Positions 34,990-48,433 of a stretch of 64,000 nucleotides of DNA are shown here, one piece after another; within the stretch, counting starts at the first letter, position 1; every line of letters starts with the position of its first letter. Below the pieces are notes generated by a model. The model ran no database searches, was not told where the DNA came from, and saw only the letters and a list, made by a program, of their open reading frames with translations. Made by a program: the position numbers and the translations under genes. This DNA is from Antedon mediterranea (lineage: Eukaryota > Echinodermata > Crinoidea > Comatulida > Antedonidae): positions 8,059,201 to 8,123,200 of the forward strand of contig NC_092670.1 of the NCBI RefSeq assembly GCF_964355755.1, read 5' to 3'.

Positions 34990-35615
34990 AGACCCCTTCC
35001 CTGCAATTTTGGACGTTTTTTGGAAAATAATACATATATATCACTTTAAAAACATTAAACCATGTCATTCCTTGTCTTAAATGTACGTTTTATGGTAAAT
35101 TATGATAAAAAGTGAGAAACAATGCACTACCTAAGTAGCTCGCGGCGATCGACCTCTCGTGGACGGTCTTAGGCCTAGCCTAGCTAGGCTTAGTTTTGTA
35201 GGCCTAGCTGGTAAACATCGGTAACGTACGAACATCGTACGCTACCTATATACCTAGCCTGACGTTGTATAGTTGCTGCATTAATTGTCTTTCTATTTTT
35301 GCCAGACTCCGTTGATACAAATTGGGGAAAACCCGGTATTTTCGCTGAAAAGTTAGGAGTCTTCCATTTGTTTTGGCCTCACGATCGATCGAAAAGTGGG
35401 CGAATTACAGGTGAAAAACAAAAATATCAATCCGCGCGCAATGCATTTTGGGATTTATAGCGGGCCGCTATAATTCTTAGAATCGACTTATTTTTCACAT
35501 TTTTAACCGTTTAAAGACGAAAAAAGTTATCGCAATAGGATCATATAGTATTATTTTTACATTAAATATAGTTTGTGATCTTAAATTAGATCTAAAAAAC
35601 GTAGGGAATGGGGCT
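34990..35615. mobile_element. 626-bp TTAA-class element inside a ZNF1 finger
   Basis: TTAA lies on both sides (34986-34989 and 35616-35619). The ends are similar and inverted: AGACCCCTTCCCTGC and AGCCCCATTCCCTAC. A TTAA target fits Kolobok or piggyBac-like elements; no transposase is inside. The next bases after the right TTAA continue the interrupted finger (ACTAAGGTGGAATTTG). Confidence 0.82.
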
Positions 35616-37441
35616 TTAAACTAAGGTGGAATTTGAAAATTCATTTGGGAACACACACAGGAGAGACACCATATGAATGTGAACATTGTGGTATTAAATT
35701 TAAACTAAGGTGGAATTTGAAAATTCATTTGGGAACACACACAGGAGAGACACCATATGAATTTCAACATTGTGGACAGAAATTTAAACAAAATGGAAAT
35801 TTGAAAATGCATTTGAGAACACACACAGGAGAGACACCATATGAATGTGAACATTGTGGTAAGAAATTTAAACAAAATGGGGACTTGAAAAGACATTTGA
35901 GAATACACACAGGAGAGGCACCATATGAATGTGAACATTGTGGTAAGAAATTTAAACTAAATGGAAATTTGAAGATTCATTTGAGAACACACACAGGAGA
36001 GACACCATATGATTGTGAACATTGTGGACAGAAATTTACACAAAATGGAAGTTTGAAGATACATTTGAGAACACACACTAGAGACGCACCATATGAATGT
36101 GAACATTGTGGTAAGAAATTTAAACACAATGGGGACTTGAAAAGACATTTGAGAATACACACAGGAGAGGCACCATATGAATGTGAACATTGTGGTAAGA
36201 AATTTAAACAAAATGGAAATTTGAAGATACATTTGAGAAAACACACAGGAGAGACACCATATGAATGTGAACATTGTGGTAAGAAATTTAAACACAATGG
36301 GGACTTGAAAAGACATTTGAGAATACACACAGGAGAGGCACCATATGAATGTGAACATTGTGGAAAGAAATTTAAACTAAATGGAAATTTGAAGATACAT
36401 TTGAGAATACACACAGGAAAGACACCATATGAATGTGAACATTGTGGAAAGAAATTTAAACTAAATGGAAATTTGAAGATACATTTGAGAATACACACAG
36501 GAAAGACACCATATGAATGTGAACATTGTGGTAAGAAATTTAAACTCAATGGAAATTTGAAAAGACATTTGAGAATACACACAGGAGATACACCTTATGA
36601 ATGTGAACATTGTGGGAAGAAATTTAAACAAAGCTGGAATTTGAAAATGCATTTGAGAACACACACAGGAGAGACACCATATGAATGTGAACATTGTGGT
36701 AAGAAATTTAAACACAATGGAGACTTGAAAAGACATTTGAGAATACACACAGGAGAGACACCATATGAATGTGAACATTGTGGTAAGAAATTTAAACACA
36801 ATGGGGACTTGAAAAGACATTTGAGAATACACACAGGAGAGGCACCATATGAATGTGAACATTGTGGTAAGAAATTTAAACTAAGGTGGAATTTGAAATT
36901 TCATTTGGGAACACACACAGGAGAGACACCATATGAATGTGAACATTGTGGTAAGAAATTTAAACGAAGTGGAAGTTTGAAGATACATTTGAGAACACAC
37001 ACAGGAGAGAGACCATATGAATGTCAACATTGTGGTAAGAAATTTAAACAAAATGGAAATTTGAAAATGCATTTGAGAACACACACAGGACAGGCACCAT
37101 ATGAATGTGCACATTGTGGTAAGAAATTTAAACACAATGGGGACTTGAAAAGACATTTGAGAATACACACAGGAGAGGCACCATATGAATGTGAACATTG
37201 TGGTAAGAAATTTAAACAAAATGGGGTTTTGAAAAGACATTTGAGAACACACACAAGAAAGGCATCATATGAATGTGAACATTGTGGTAAGAAATTTAAA
37301 CAAAATGGGGTTTTGAAAAGACATTTGAGAACACACACAAGAAAGGCATCATATGAATGTGAACATTGTGGAACGAAATTTACACGGAATGCTACTTTGA
37401 ATGCACATTTAAAAACACATAACACACCTTATGAAATTTAA

Positions 37442-39532
<2,091 letters not shown>

Positions 39533-39690
39533 ATAAAGCCTTTCTATGATTTATAATGTACAGTAGCCTTCCTATGTAATAAAGCCTTTCTATGATTTAT
39601 AATGTACAGTAGCCTTCCTATGTAATAAAGCCTTTCTATGATTTATAATGTACAGTAGCCTTCCTATGTAATAAAGCCTTTCTATGATTT
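39533..39690 (+). repeat. 46-bp tandem repeat carrying AATAAA, ZNF1 3' end
   Basis: AATAAAGCCTTTCTATGATT begins units at about 39533, 39579, 39625 and 39671. Each has one canonical polyadenylation signal, so this is the likely 3' end of the ZNF1 transcript. The corresponding site after ZNF2 (51374-51440) has two units. Confidence 0.8.
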
Positions 39691-39860
39691 TTATTTCAAA
39701 GTAACAGTTTTCTTTTATATTCGGTTTTTGTAACAATAAAATCAAGTTTTATTCATATATATTCAAGATGCTGTATAATATACTATTTTCTTTGTGTATA
39801 TTTGTAAACACATGGCGACACAACAAGGGATAGATAGATAGTAGTTTGTATTTTATATTT

Positions 39861-39970
39861 TTAGTCGCGTGGACGCGACTCTATAGTTCACTATGTCGGT
39901 CGGTCGGTCTGTCGGTCCGGTATCACTATGCGTTTTAGCACGCGATTTATTGCTGTTGGCCTTGTTATGT
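39861..39970 (+). mobile_element. TCGCG-hairpin repeat family, terminal copy
   Basis: Hairpin AGTCGCGT-GG-ACGCGACT (39863-39880), then CTATAGTTCACTATG and an imperfect CGGTCGGTCGGTCTGTCGG microsatellite, then TATCACTATGCGTTTTAGCA and GCTGTTGGCCTTG. Identical in layout at 51611-51720. Reverse-oriented pieces occur at 44405-44512, 56330-56410 and 63007-63764. Confidence 0.75.
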
Positions 39971-40505
39971 TGAAGTTGAGGTATTGAGCAGAGGTACACT
40001 ATAGGTTATGTTTTGGAAAAAAAAGTACTGTAGTTATATTATAGATAACTGATTTTGCTGCAGTTTTGCAATCGATCAGAATATTCAAAACTTAATGTTG
40101 TTACTCTCTTCTAAATCCAATTATTTAATTAAAGTGGACTTTCAATACAATTCTGCATAATTGGCGTTATACAAACTACTGTAAAGGCAGTAACGATCCA
40201 CTATTGAGCTCTAGATAAAGCCTTTCCCCACCCACTATACACAATGGTAGAGTGGGTCGGTTATAATGTCTCGGATCGTTACTCAACAAGTACTCACTTG
40301 CTTACGGCATCTAAATATATAATTCAATTTGCATAATCATATTCTCAACCAATCAAATACCGTAAATAAGTACTTTTCTGCCAGTCTATGATCCTTTTTA
40401 TTGCTGAGGAATTCCATTCAGTTGTATACAGTGGCAGCGAGAGGAAGACGATAATTATCATTGAGGTAGGTACACGTTCCTAAACTGAAATATTGATTTG
40501 AATGT

Positions 40506-40790
40506 TTGAATTACCTCCGCCAAATAAAATGGCGAGAGCTGGTGAGACAATCGGCGTGTGTGTTTCTTATAATTGTTAGCAGGATTACTAAAAAATGTAT
40601 TGCCGATTTTCATAAGATTTTAAAGGATAGGTTCATAGCTGTATGGGAACGCGTTATTCAATTTCATATGACCAGTAGGTCAAATATCAAGCTAACCATA
40701 GCAATGGAAAGTTTCACCATAGGGATTTTCATTCCTTATTACGTATTTGTTGATATGTGGCATTGGCCCCCGCAATTAACACTCTAAACA
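40506..40790 (+). repeat. Dispersed repeat starting ATTACCTCCGCCA; also at 52323-52607
   Basis: It begins TTACCTCCGCCAAATAAAAT and holds GCAGGATTACTAAAAAATG and GATTTTCATAAGATTTTAA. From memory this resembles a widespread marine invertebrate repeat, possibly Helitron-linked. The 93-codon open frame here lacks an ATG start and is nearly identical in both units; I treat it as repeat sequence. A shorter relative lies at 44180-44300. A possible role as 5' flank of the short zinc-finger gene is unproven. Confidence 0.5.
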
Positions 40791-41169
40791 TAACCTATAT
40801 TTTGTTGGTAATGTATTGTATAGGGCTTGGTTCTATTTGATACGGCTTGGTAATTAGGAGGACCCCGATTTCTGTTTCTTTCCCAAAAAAAATAGTAGGC
40901 CTAAATGCCTTAAAATAACGCAAGCTAATATCACAAAATAATCCGTTAGCATTAGGCCTCAGTACTCTAATGAAATAAAAACTTTATACACGACATTAAA
41001 GTCGAATACGCCAATTTTAAATTCTTTGACATTATTTTTTTACAAAACTACTGTATGTACATCAGTTTGTTTTTCAATATAGTGTAGCTAATAGAATAGT
41101 ACTACTAAGTATAGTCGGAGGAAGTAGAATTATAGTTTTGACAATTGTATTTTTTTTATAGATTTATTG

Positions 41170-42338
41170 ATGAATGAATATGACTTCAACAAAGAAGAAT
41201 TTAACAGTGTAAATACCAACATGAAATGCAAATGTGAAAACTGTGGATATGAATTTGAGTTCAGAGATTTGAAAGAACATTTAGGAATACACGTACATAG
41301 TAAAGAGTTTAAATGTGAAAACTTTGAGGATTTTCTGCTAAATTACCAAACACCATATTATGACTTTGAACATTGTAGGCCTAGAATTGAAGAAAGTAAA
41401 CATTTTGGACTACCCATTGTCAATGAACATTGTCGAAATGACGAAAGTGAGAATTCGGGAAGCACTGCCGTAGAAGCTTCGTATGAATTTGAACATTGTC
41501 GAAATGAAGAAAATGAGAATTTGCGAAACACTTCTGAGGAAACTTCGTAGAATGAATCTAATGAAAATTGTGGAACTGAAGAAAGTGGTGATTTGAGAAT
41601 TCACACCTCCGAAGAGACTTTGTTTGGTTGTGAAAATTGTGGGAAACAATTTAATAAAATTGATGATTTAAAAAAACATTTTAAAATTCACACAAGAAAG
41701 ACACAACATGAATGTGAACCTTGTGGGAAGACATTTAAACCGAATACGAATTTGAAGGAGAAGCACCATTTGAATGTGAACACTGTGGGAAGAATTTTAA
41801 AGAAAGGGGAAATTTAAACAAATATTTCCGGATGCATACAGGAGAAAAACCATATGAATGTGAACATTGCGGTAAGAAATTTAAACAAAATGGAAGTTTG
41901 AAGATACACTTGAGAAAACACACAGGAGTGACACCATATGAATGTGAACATTGTGGTAAGAAATTTAAACACAATGGAAATTTGAAGATACATTTGAGAA
42001 CACACACAGGAGAGACACCATATGAATGTGAACATTGTGGACAGAAATTTAAACACAATGGAAGTTTGAAGATACATTTGAGAACAGACACAGGAGAGAC
42101 ACCATATGAATGTGACCATTGTGGACAGAAATTTAAACAAAATGAACATTTGAAAAAGCATTTGAGAACACACACAGGAGAGACACCATATGGATGTGAA
42201 CATTGTGGTAAGAAATTTAAACTAAGGTGGAATTTGAAAATGCATGATTACATTTTGAAGGGTCAGGGTCAAAGATCAAGGTCTACAAAAAACCAGAACA
42301 AAAAAAGAAATAAAAAAATAATAATAACTAGAATTTAA
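41170..42338 (+). pseudogene. Short zinc-finger gene a, unit A (nonsense and frameshift)
   Basis: A T-rich acceptor (TTTTTTTTATAG) precedes ATG 41170. The frame gives MNEYDFNKEEFNSVNTNMKC, then CENCGYEFEFRDLKEHLGIH and HSKEFKCENFEDFLLN, the same N-terminal module as ZNF1-3. Next come finger-like pieces EFEHCRNEENENL that keep one Cys pair but no His pair, then TAG at 41548. The same frame continues with HTSEETLFGCENCGKQF, a deletion frameshift near 41755, then five normal fingers from 41850 to about 42245. The C-terminus reads into a G/A-rich tail and the Helitron-like end (IIITRI, stop 42338). Shared lesions in unit B show it was already dead before duplication. Confidence 0.85.
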
Positions 42339-44107
42339 TTCGTCACTTTGACGAATTATAGGTGATCATTTTTATCATTTGATTGACATTAATATTTTTA
42401 AACATGCACGTAATATGTTAACATACTGTACAATCGGAAAACGTTGATGTATGCCATCCTATCTTATAGTGCTGAGTTGTGCCTGTTATATGCCATATAC
42501 AATATGTACAGTATATACTGTATATCTATATACAGTGTAGCATAGGTGAAATTACGGGACACACATCATGTTCTAATTTTTTGGTATGATGGAATTATCA
42601 AAATAAACTCAAAGTTAACAATTTCGAAAGATAATGAATTGAGCAAATAAATATAAGAATTGGAAGAGAATTTGGCACGTAGAAGCGCAATGCGCGCTCT
42701 TTGAAATTTGTATAACTTTGACTAAAGAAATTTAAAAACTACTTTTTAACTTCAACTGGCCATACGATAACATCGCAACACCCGATTATTATTTATTTTA
42801 TATGAATTCATATCTACATTTCATCAGCTTTCATAAAAAGTTATAATATTCAAGGTCACCTTTAATTCTAAGGAGCTGTAACATATTCAAATGTATGGTG
42901 TAGGTGAAATTACACGTCCTACGTTATTCAACTTTTTACGCGTAATGACGTCATCAAAATGAAAACGCTAACCACTATTGGAAAGATAAATAATTAAGCA
43001 AGCATATACTGAAATTTGTGCAAAATTCGAGCACAAATAACCGAGATACGCTCTGTTGAATGTGATAATCTACACAAAAAGATAAAAAATCCAAATGTTT
43101 TAATTCAAGTGGCCTTTTGATGTCAAAACATTTTGTACGTCAAATGTGTACATGAATTCATATCTACAACTCAATGGCTTCCTGAATAAGTTTTAAAAAA
43201 AAATTGGGTCATCTTGCATTCTGAAGAGTTATTTTCATTTTAAAAAAGACCTATTTTTCACCATTTTCAGAACTTTTGTGAAATTAATGTGCGCATTTTG
43301 TCATTTTTAACGTGCTCGTATAACGTTATTTTAAGATGGAATGACTCAAAATCGGTGAATGTACTAAGAGTTATGAGTAGAATGTAATTTATACATCAAA
43401 TTTTATATTTTCTATGCCTTTTAAGAATTGCGCGCATAAAACGTATTTTTTGCGCAGTAATTTTTTGAAACACGCAAATGGCCTAATTCATGCTCTAAAT
43501 TGATTAAAACTTAATGTTGAGCTTTTTAAATTTTTAACGCGAGATTTCACACGCATGACGACCTTGAAAGGCGCGCGTTTTTATTTGCTAATATCTTTAC
43601 TCTTGACCTGAAGTTTACGTGTAGTGAATTTCATTGATATGTGATAATGAATTATGGAGATATGATTGATAGTGTGATTTCACAAAATCGCGCATTATTA
43701 ACGTCACGGTTGAGTGATCACACTGAAAAGCTTATTATGGTTACGTTAAAGTATTTAAAAGACATTGTAAAATGTTTGTGATCATTGCTATTTTACTTTT
43801 TTAGATAATTGACACAAAAAGTTTACAGAAAGAAGAATAACAACAACAATGACAACAATAACAATAGGTGATCATTTATTCTATAAAAAATATAAGCTCA
43901 GTGGGACTTGAACCAGTGATCTCAACTGTGAGAGGCTAGATACATAACCATTACACCAAACTCTCATCCACAACTTTGTAGTGTGCAGTTAGCCTATTTA
44001 CACTTAGAACTAATACAAAAATTTAAAAAATATATATATTCCGGGAAAATTTTATGTAGGGGAATTTTACAGTAGGCGGAGGTTTGTACTCTCGGAGTAC
44101 CCTCTAG
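42328..44107. mobile_element. Helitron-like composite with outward-facing 3'-type ends, unit A
   Basis: The left end, read in reverse, is hairpin AATTCGTCA-AAG-TGACGAATT then AAATT-CTAG-T. The right end, read forward, is hairpin GTACTC-TCG-GAGTAC, then CCT-CTAG-T (44086-44107). Both fit the hairpin plus CTAG rule for Helitron 3' ends but point away from each other, so two elements are probably joined or nested. The body has no helicase frame. It contains the tRNA-like SINE below. Confidence 0.55.
43896..43972 (-). mobile_element. tRNA-derived SINE-like sequence, unit A; also 55803-55878 in unit B
   Basis: On the minus strand GTTTGGTGTAATGGTTATG fits an A box and GGTTCAAGTCC a B box. The acceptor ends (GATGAGA and GAGC) do not pair, so this is a tRNA-like SINE head and not a working tRNA gene. 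An A-rich tail runs into AGGTGATCATTT of the Helitron-like body. Confidence 0.6.
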
Positions 44108-44575
44108 TTATCATTATTACGTAGGTACATGTTCCAAAACTGAAATATTGATTCTATACTTTGTTTGTATACAATGTTTTAATTACCTCCACCAACCAAA
44201 ATGGCGAGAGCTGGTTATGTGACAATCGTTGGTAATTTACTATTTATGGTATATGGCTTGGTTATAATTGATACGGCTTGGTAATTAGGACCCCGCTTTT
44301 TCATAAACATAACAGATACGTTAACAACGCAAGCTAAGGGTTGACCCCTGATTAGGGTTTTATAGGGCCCGAAGGTGTTCCTTTAACTTAGGGGGGTTAC
44401 TTTAACAAGACCATAAACATGGCTGCAGTCGCGTGCTCAAATTTTGAGTTAGTGTTTACCGACCATCCGACCGACATAGTGAGCTGTAGAGTCGCACGCG
44501 ACTAAAAACTCAGTTGCAGTAAATTTTCTCTAAAACTTTATTTTTTTTAGATTTATGTGAAGAAACGACATCTTA
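44108..44575 (+). promoter_or_regulatory. 5' region of short zinc-finger gene b, paralogous to 40456-40900
   Basis: Shared landmarks with the gene a upstream region are GTAGGTACA, AACTGAAATATTGATT, AATTACCTCC, AATGGCGAGAGCTGGT and GATACGGCTTGGTAATTAGG. A TCGCG-hairpin remnant (44405-44512) lies inside. The repeat in unit B is at 56015-56460. Promoter function is inferred from position only. Confidence 0.4.
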
Positions 44576-44579
44576 ATTG

Positions 44580-44990
44580 ATGAATGAATACGAAAATAGA
44601 TTGTAACAGCATGAAATGTGAACACTGTGGATATAAATTTGAGTTAACGGAATTGAAGGTAGATTGAGGAACACGTACATTTTAAAGAGTTAAAGAAAGA
44701 AATCTTGAGGATTTTCTGCTGAATGGCCAGAAACCATATGATTTTGAAATTGAAGAAAGTTATTATTTCGGACTACTACTACAACTACTACTACTACGAC
44801 AAATCTGAACATCAACAATTATGAAAGTGAGAATTTGGGAAACACTGCCGAAGAAACACACTTCGTATGAATCTGAACATTGTGGGAAAATATTTAACAA
44901 AATGTCAAGATGGTATAAAAATGTTTTTTTTCTCAAAAGGAAACATTTAATCTCAGACAAGAAAAAATTATCGTATCTGTGATGTTGATA
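44580..44990 (+). pseudogene. Short zinc-finger gene b remnant, unit A; also 56480-56900
   Basis: After a TTTTTTTTAG acceptor, ATGAATGAATACGAAAATAG parallels the start of gene a, and MKCEHCGYKFELTELK is a finger start, but frameshifts and stops follow at once. FLLNGQKPYDFEIEE is a further recognisable module. A CTA microsatellite sits at about 44775-44800. It is a relic of the same N-terminal exon as gene a. Confidence 0.7.
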
Positions 44991-45189
44991 TTTTACGTAA
45001 ATGTTGTTTAACCTTTAGGCATATATTTAAACAAGTTACGGTGCTCAGCGATGATGTATAAAAAGAGGGGTGACCCATTTCCCAATGGTTTGATTTGCCT
45101 CCGCACTTTTTCGCTAGAAATTTCCTAAAACCAGAAACGATAGCGACGTTTAAACAACATTTTTCTCAATTTGAAGATGTTGTCATTTT

Positions 45190-46210
45190 GGAACCTGAAT
45201 GGAAGTAAATTATGAGTTCGTTATCTCCTCTTTATCGACAGGAAATCCTTTATGTACCGTTCGTTCATTCTATCCTTAATCCGCGAGACGCTGTCTTTGG
45301 TGGAAGAACAAAATGCGGCGCGATTATTCTACGAGGCTAGCATAGCAAAGATCATTACGTAGATTTCACAAGCCTCTATCCGTACTGCAATAATACGGAA
45401 CACATCCCGTTGTTGGTCACCCCGAGATTTTGGCATAAAAAACATATCGACCGATATTATTGCCTAATTAAATGCATAAAACCGCACGAACATTTGTTAC
45501 ATCCTGCATTACCATACAGGACCAATGGTAAACTTGTGTTTTCGTTATACCGCACCTGCGTAGAAAACTAATGTGTCAAGAAAGACGTAGAGATGGGATA
45601 TAACCTAACCAAAGGTCATGCAATCCTCTAACCAGTATATTACCACTTTTTAAAAAAGAACCTTCAGGGTGGCCTGAGGTGTATCTCTGACGATGACAAG
45701 CAGAAATATATCAGTATGAAGAAAATGAGGGAAAGAAATTAAATAAATTAATTTATTCATTAAATTAAAATCGATGAAACTGTATATAACGCTGGATTAA
45801 AAGCTTTGGCTAAACTTATGTTAAATTGTTGAGGATAGTTTGGTCAGAAAGAAAATCAAGCTAAAACCACAATCACTAGTGATGCAAAATGAAGTGTACG
45901 ACCTTCTATCCACACCTGAAGTTATTGATTATAAATGATGTTACCCTAATTAATGCCAACTTGGTAGAAGTTAAGTATGAAAGTCAATAAAAAAGCGTCA
46001 CAGAAATAAGAAAGTAAACATAGCTATTGCCGCTCGTTTCTAACATTACTAACCTTGGTGAATGGCAACCACCAATTGGAGATTATCTCGGTGAACTAAA
46101 AAATGAAATTAATCAGAAAGATGGCCAGTTTTATTTCATGTTGTGTCCGGAGATACAAAAAATTACGTATACAAATCGGGTAAAAAAAAGTTAAATGACA
46201 AACATTCTCA
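45190..46210 (+). pseudogene. Fossil protein-primed DNA polymerase B (Polinton/Maverick-like), unit A
   Basis: Scattered frames carry hallmarks of the protein-primed family B polymerases of Polintons and related animal viruses: NPRDAVFGGRT (about 45278), VDFTSLYPY (45359-45385; the palm motif A with its metal-binding Asp), LVFSLYRTC (about 45533), NIAIAARF (about 46018) and IGDYLGEL (about 46078). Their order fits the family. Many stops and frameshifts separate them, so it is dead. No integrase, ATPase or capsid gene is visible nearby. It could come from a Polinton or from a related endogenised virus. It sits between short gene b and the ZNF2 5' block. Confidence 0.78.
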
Positions 46211-47008
46211 ATAATTCAGTGTATTTTTATTAGTTCCATTGTTAGGAGTGTTGGACCAAATAAAATATCTACATCTGATTTAAACTGTATAACCCGAAAA
46301 CCAAAGTCAAGAAAAATAGTTAATGAATCATCCACTAAAGATTATTTATAGATTTGTGTATGATAAACTCAAATAGGCCTAATTGATATTACTGTACCGT
46401 ACCATACGGCTATGTTTGATAAACTGCATGTTTTTGCTTCACATTCTTATGTTATCTCCGGAATATAATTTTTATAGGCCTACATATGTTTTTTTTTTCA
46501 CATTTTTTCTTTACGATTATTTAACGATCGTTTTACGATTATTTAACGTACGGTAGTTAAAGACTGTATATTTTCATCGGTAAGAATTCCAATTTGTTCT
46601 GTAGTTTTAGTAGGCCTAATTCGTTTTTAAATACTATTTTGTGTAATATTCTTGTAAATAAGAGAATTTATTTTTTGTAACATTTATTTATCTTTTTGTA
46701 ACTAAATATACTGAAATAAAATAAATTGTTACGTATATTTCATCTTTATTTAGTGTGTCGATTAACTTCAAAAACAAAAACTTACTCTCTTAAATTCATC
46801 AATTGGGATTTTCAATCGTCTTACCTTTGATGATTAAACCCAAACTTTTTAGACTGAATATTGTATCCATGACCGTGAAATACGCTCCAGTTGAAAATAA
46901 AGTTTCAACTGATAGAAAGTTTGATTACAACATCCAAATATTGTGATGTGTGACCGCGTGGACATGCAAACAAGTTTGTCCAATACCTCAAATGCATAAT
47001 CTCTCTTT
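46211..47008. other. AT-rich spacer, no gene seen; counterpart 58116-58943
   Basis: Low-complexity T-rich sequence with repeated CGATTATTTAACGATCG-like motifs near 46515-46550. Unit B has an extra ~31 bp near 58585-58616 (TTTTGTAA repeats). The minus-strand open frames reaching in from the right are products of the minisatellite. Confidence 0.7.
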
Positions 47009-47150
47009 GCAGCTTGAGTCTTGATCTCTTTTTGCAGCTTGAGTCTTGATCTCTTTTTGCAGCTTGAGTCTTGATCTCTGTTTGCAGCTTGAGTCTTGAT
47101 CTCTTTTTGCAGCTTGAGTCTTGATCTCTGTTTGCAGTTTGAGTCCAATC
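47009..47150 (+). repeat. 25-bp minisatellite, 6 copies (unit A)
   Basis: GCAGCTTGAGTCTTGATCTC repeats every 25 bp from 47009. Units differ mainly at one base (CTCTTTTT or CTCTGTTT). Confidence 0.93.
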
Positions 47151-47204
47151 CAGGTTTCACATGCATAACATCTAATGGAAATATTCCGGGCTACTACAAA
47201 CGAA

Positions 47205-47960
47205 AACATAATCAGATGAACAGAATTAATATTATTATTATTATTCAAACAAAGAAATAGGCATAGGGCTAAACTCTCTCAATATTACTGTAACTGTAAA
47301 AAAAAAATATATAAATTACTAGTATTCAGTTGAATTGACGGGGAGGATTAAATCCATATTGGCGACTCAGTATGATGGCAAAGATATAACAAGTATGATG
47401 ATCCGTTGGTTGGGGACACACCACGCGACGCGCCAGGTACACAGCACGTGGTGGCAGGAGATGGAGGAGAGAGAGTAGAGACGTGTCATGCATCTTTCAA
47501 CAGATTGATTTCACTGTAAAGATGTACTTATAATACTTAGGCCTACTAATGATTGGTGAACTTAAGTTAATGGTAGCTAGTTAGTAGTCTATACAGTACT
47601 TCTAGGTAGACCTCCTAGGCATGTTAATTTATGGTTAATTAATTTACTACCTAGCAGCACTGCAACAGAAGCTAGAATTTCGCTAGTAACATGATATCCG
47701 ATCAGTGCTACTGTACAGTTCGGTCGCGATTCAAATCGGCCGTGGTGGTACGTATTCGGTCGCTTCTTCACCGCTTGACTTATCTCTATGGCTATAATGT
47801 GAAGCGCCGCTGGCGAAATTTCTATTTCAAAGCTTGGACGTCTCAGGCAGAAATCATTTATGAAATACAGCATCAATTGGGACATTAGGGGGTACTATAT
47901 AATAAGTATTTATATCAGAGAGTTACAGTACCTACTTTTGCTGTCTGGAATAATAATAAT
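47205..47960 (+). promoter_or_regulatory. ZNF2 5' block (putative promoter and leader)
   Basis: Conserved with 59195-59950 and, more distantly, 3205-3800. It has an E-box CACGTG at 47445-47450 in a GC-richer setting (CCACGCGACGCGCC), then CGATCAGTGCTACTGTACAG, GTATTCGGTCGCTTC and GGACGTCTCAGGCAGAAATC. It is followed by an AT-rich intron-like stretch to the splice acceptor at 48417. The transcription start is not defined. Confidence 0.55.
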
Positions 47961-48433
47961 ACAGTTTTCTTCCATAGTTCAACATATTTATAATTTTTTA
48001 GGCCAGCCTAGGCCTACTAAAAAGTATCAGTCTTTTTGCCTTTTTAGTTATTTTTATTTTTATTACTTTAAATAAAGTTATTCACTTTTTTAGAAAAAAT
48101 AAGCTAATTAATACACATTATAAAAAAAAATATATGATTAAATTTAACTAAAAAAACTGTCGCAATCGACTTCCAATTGAACATTCTTACTTTAAATTAT
48201 AGTTTTTAAATTAATTTTTTAGTTCAAATTTTAGTCAAACTGAATAACTATTAGATGGCATATTCAACACACAAATTTAAAAAAAAAATTTTATTGGGGG
48301 AATTGAGTGGGTGGAAATATTTCTTTAAATAAATCAGTGACAAAAAAAATTCTCAAAACCATGAATAGTCTATTATTATTATTACCGTAGTTAATTTAAC
48401 GACATATTTTCTTTCAGAATTACAGAATACAAC

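Larger units (their letters stand above)
32158..37441 (+). pseudogene. ZNF1: very large C2H2 zinc-finger gene, broken by a 4-bp slip and a transposon
   Basis: The coding exon follows acceptor TTTCTTTCAG at 32142. It starts MKYKCEHCGVKLEFSDLKEH, a family-specific N-terminal finger, then HSKEIKCELCEDTIDK. Next come about 20 degenerate 25-residue fingers (32305-33812), normal and damaged fingers with three more degenerate units (33813-34989), the 626-bp insertion (34990-35615), and 21 normal 28-residue fingers (35620-37441, ending NTPYEI). Normal fingers are of type [19 protein letters not shown] with TGETP linkers, the pattern of nuclear DNA-binding proteins. Two lesions: GGAAGGAAGG at about 32698-32707 holds a 4-bp duplication that shifts the frame, and the transposon brings a stop at 35078. 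Removing the element plus one TTAA (630 bp) keeps the frame. No KRAB, SCAN or BTB domain is seen. Confidence 0.9.

Noticed and set aside
40506-40787. 93-codon open frame conserved in units A and B
   Set aside because: It lacks an ATG start, lies in a dispersed repeat, and its conservation is explained by the recent duplication.
43896-43972. Working tRNA gene
   Set aside because: A and B boxes are present but the acceptor stem does not pair and no clean anticodon arm forms; better explained as a SINE head.
39861-44512. A single 4.6-kb transposon with TCGCG-hairpin TIRs enclosing short zinc-finger gene a
   Set aside because: The right piece (44405-44512) carries the same core plus its own inner end, so it is a separate short copy in opposite orientation, not the partner of the left end.
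46849-47248. Minus-strand frames rich in KLQKEIKTQAAKRD repeats
   Set aside because: Product of the 25-bp minisatellite, which is not a multiple of three and so spells similar peptides in each frame.
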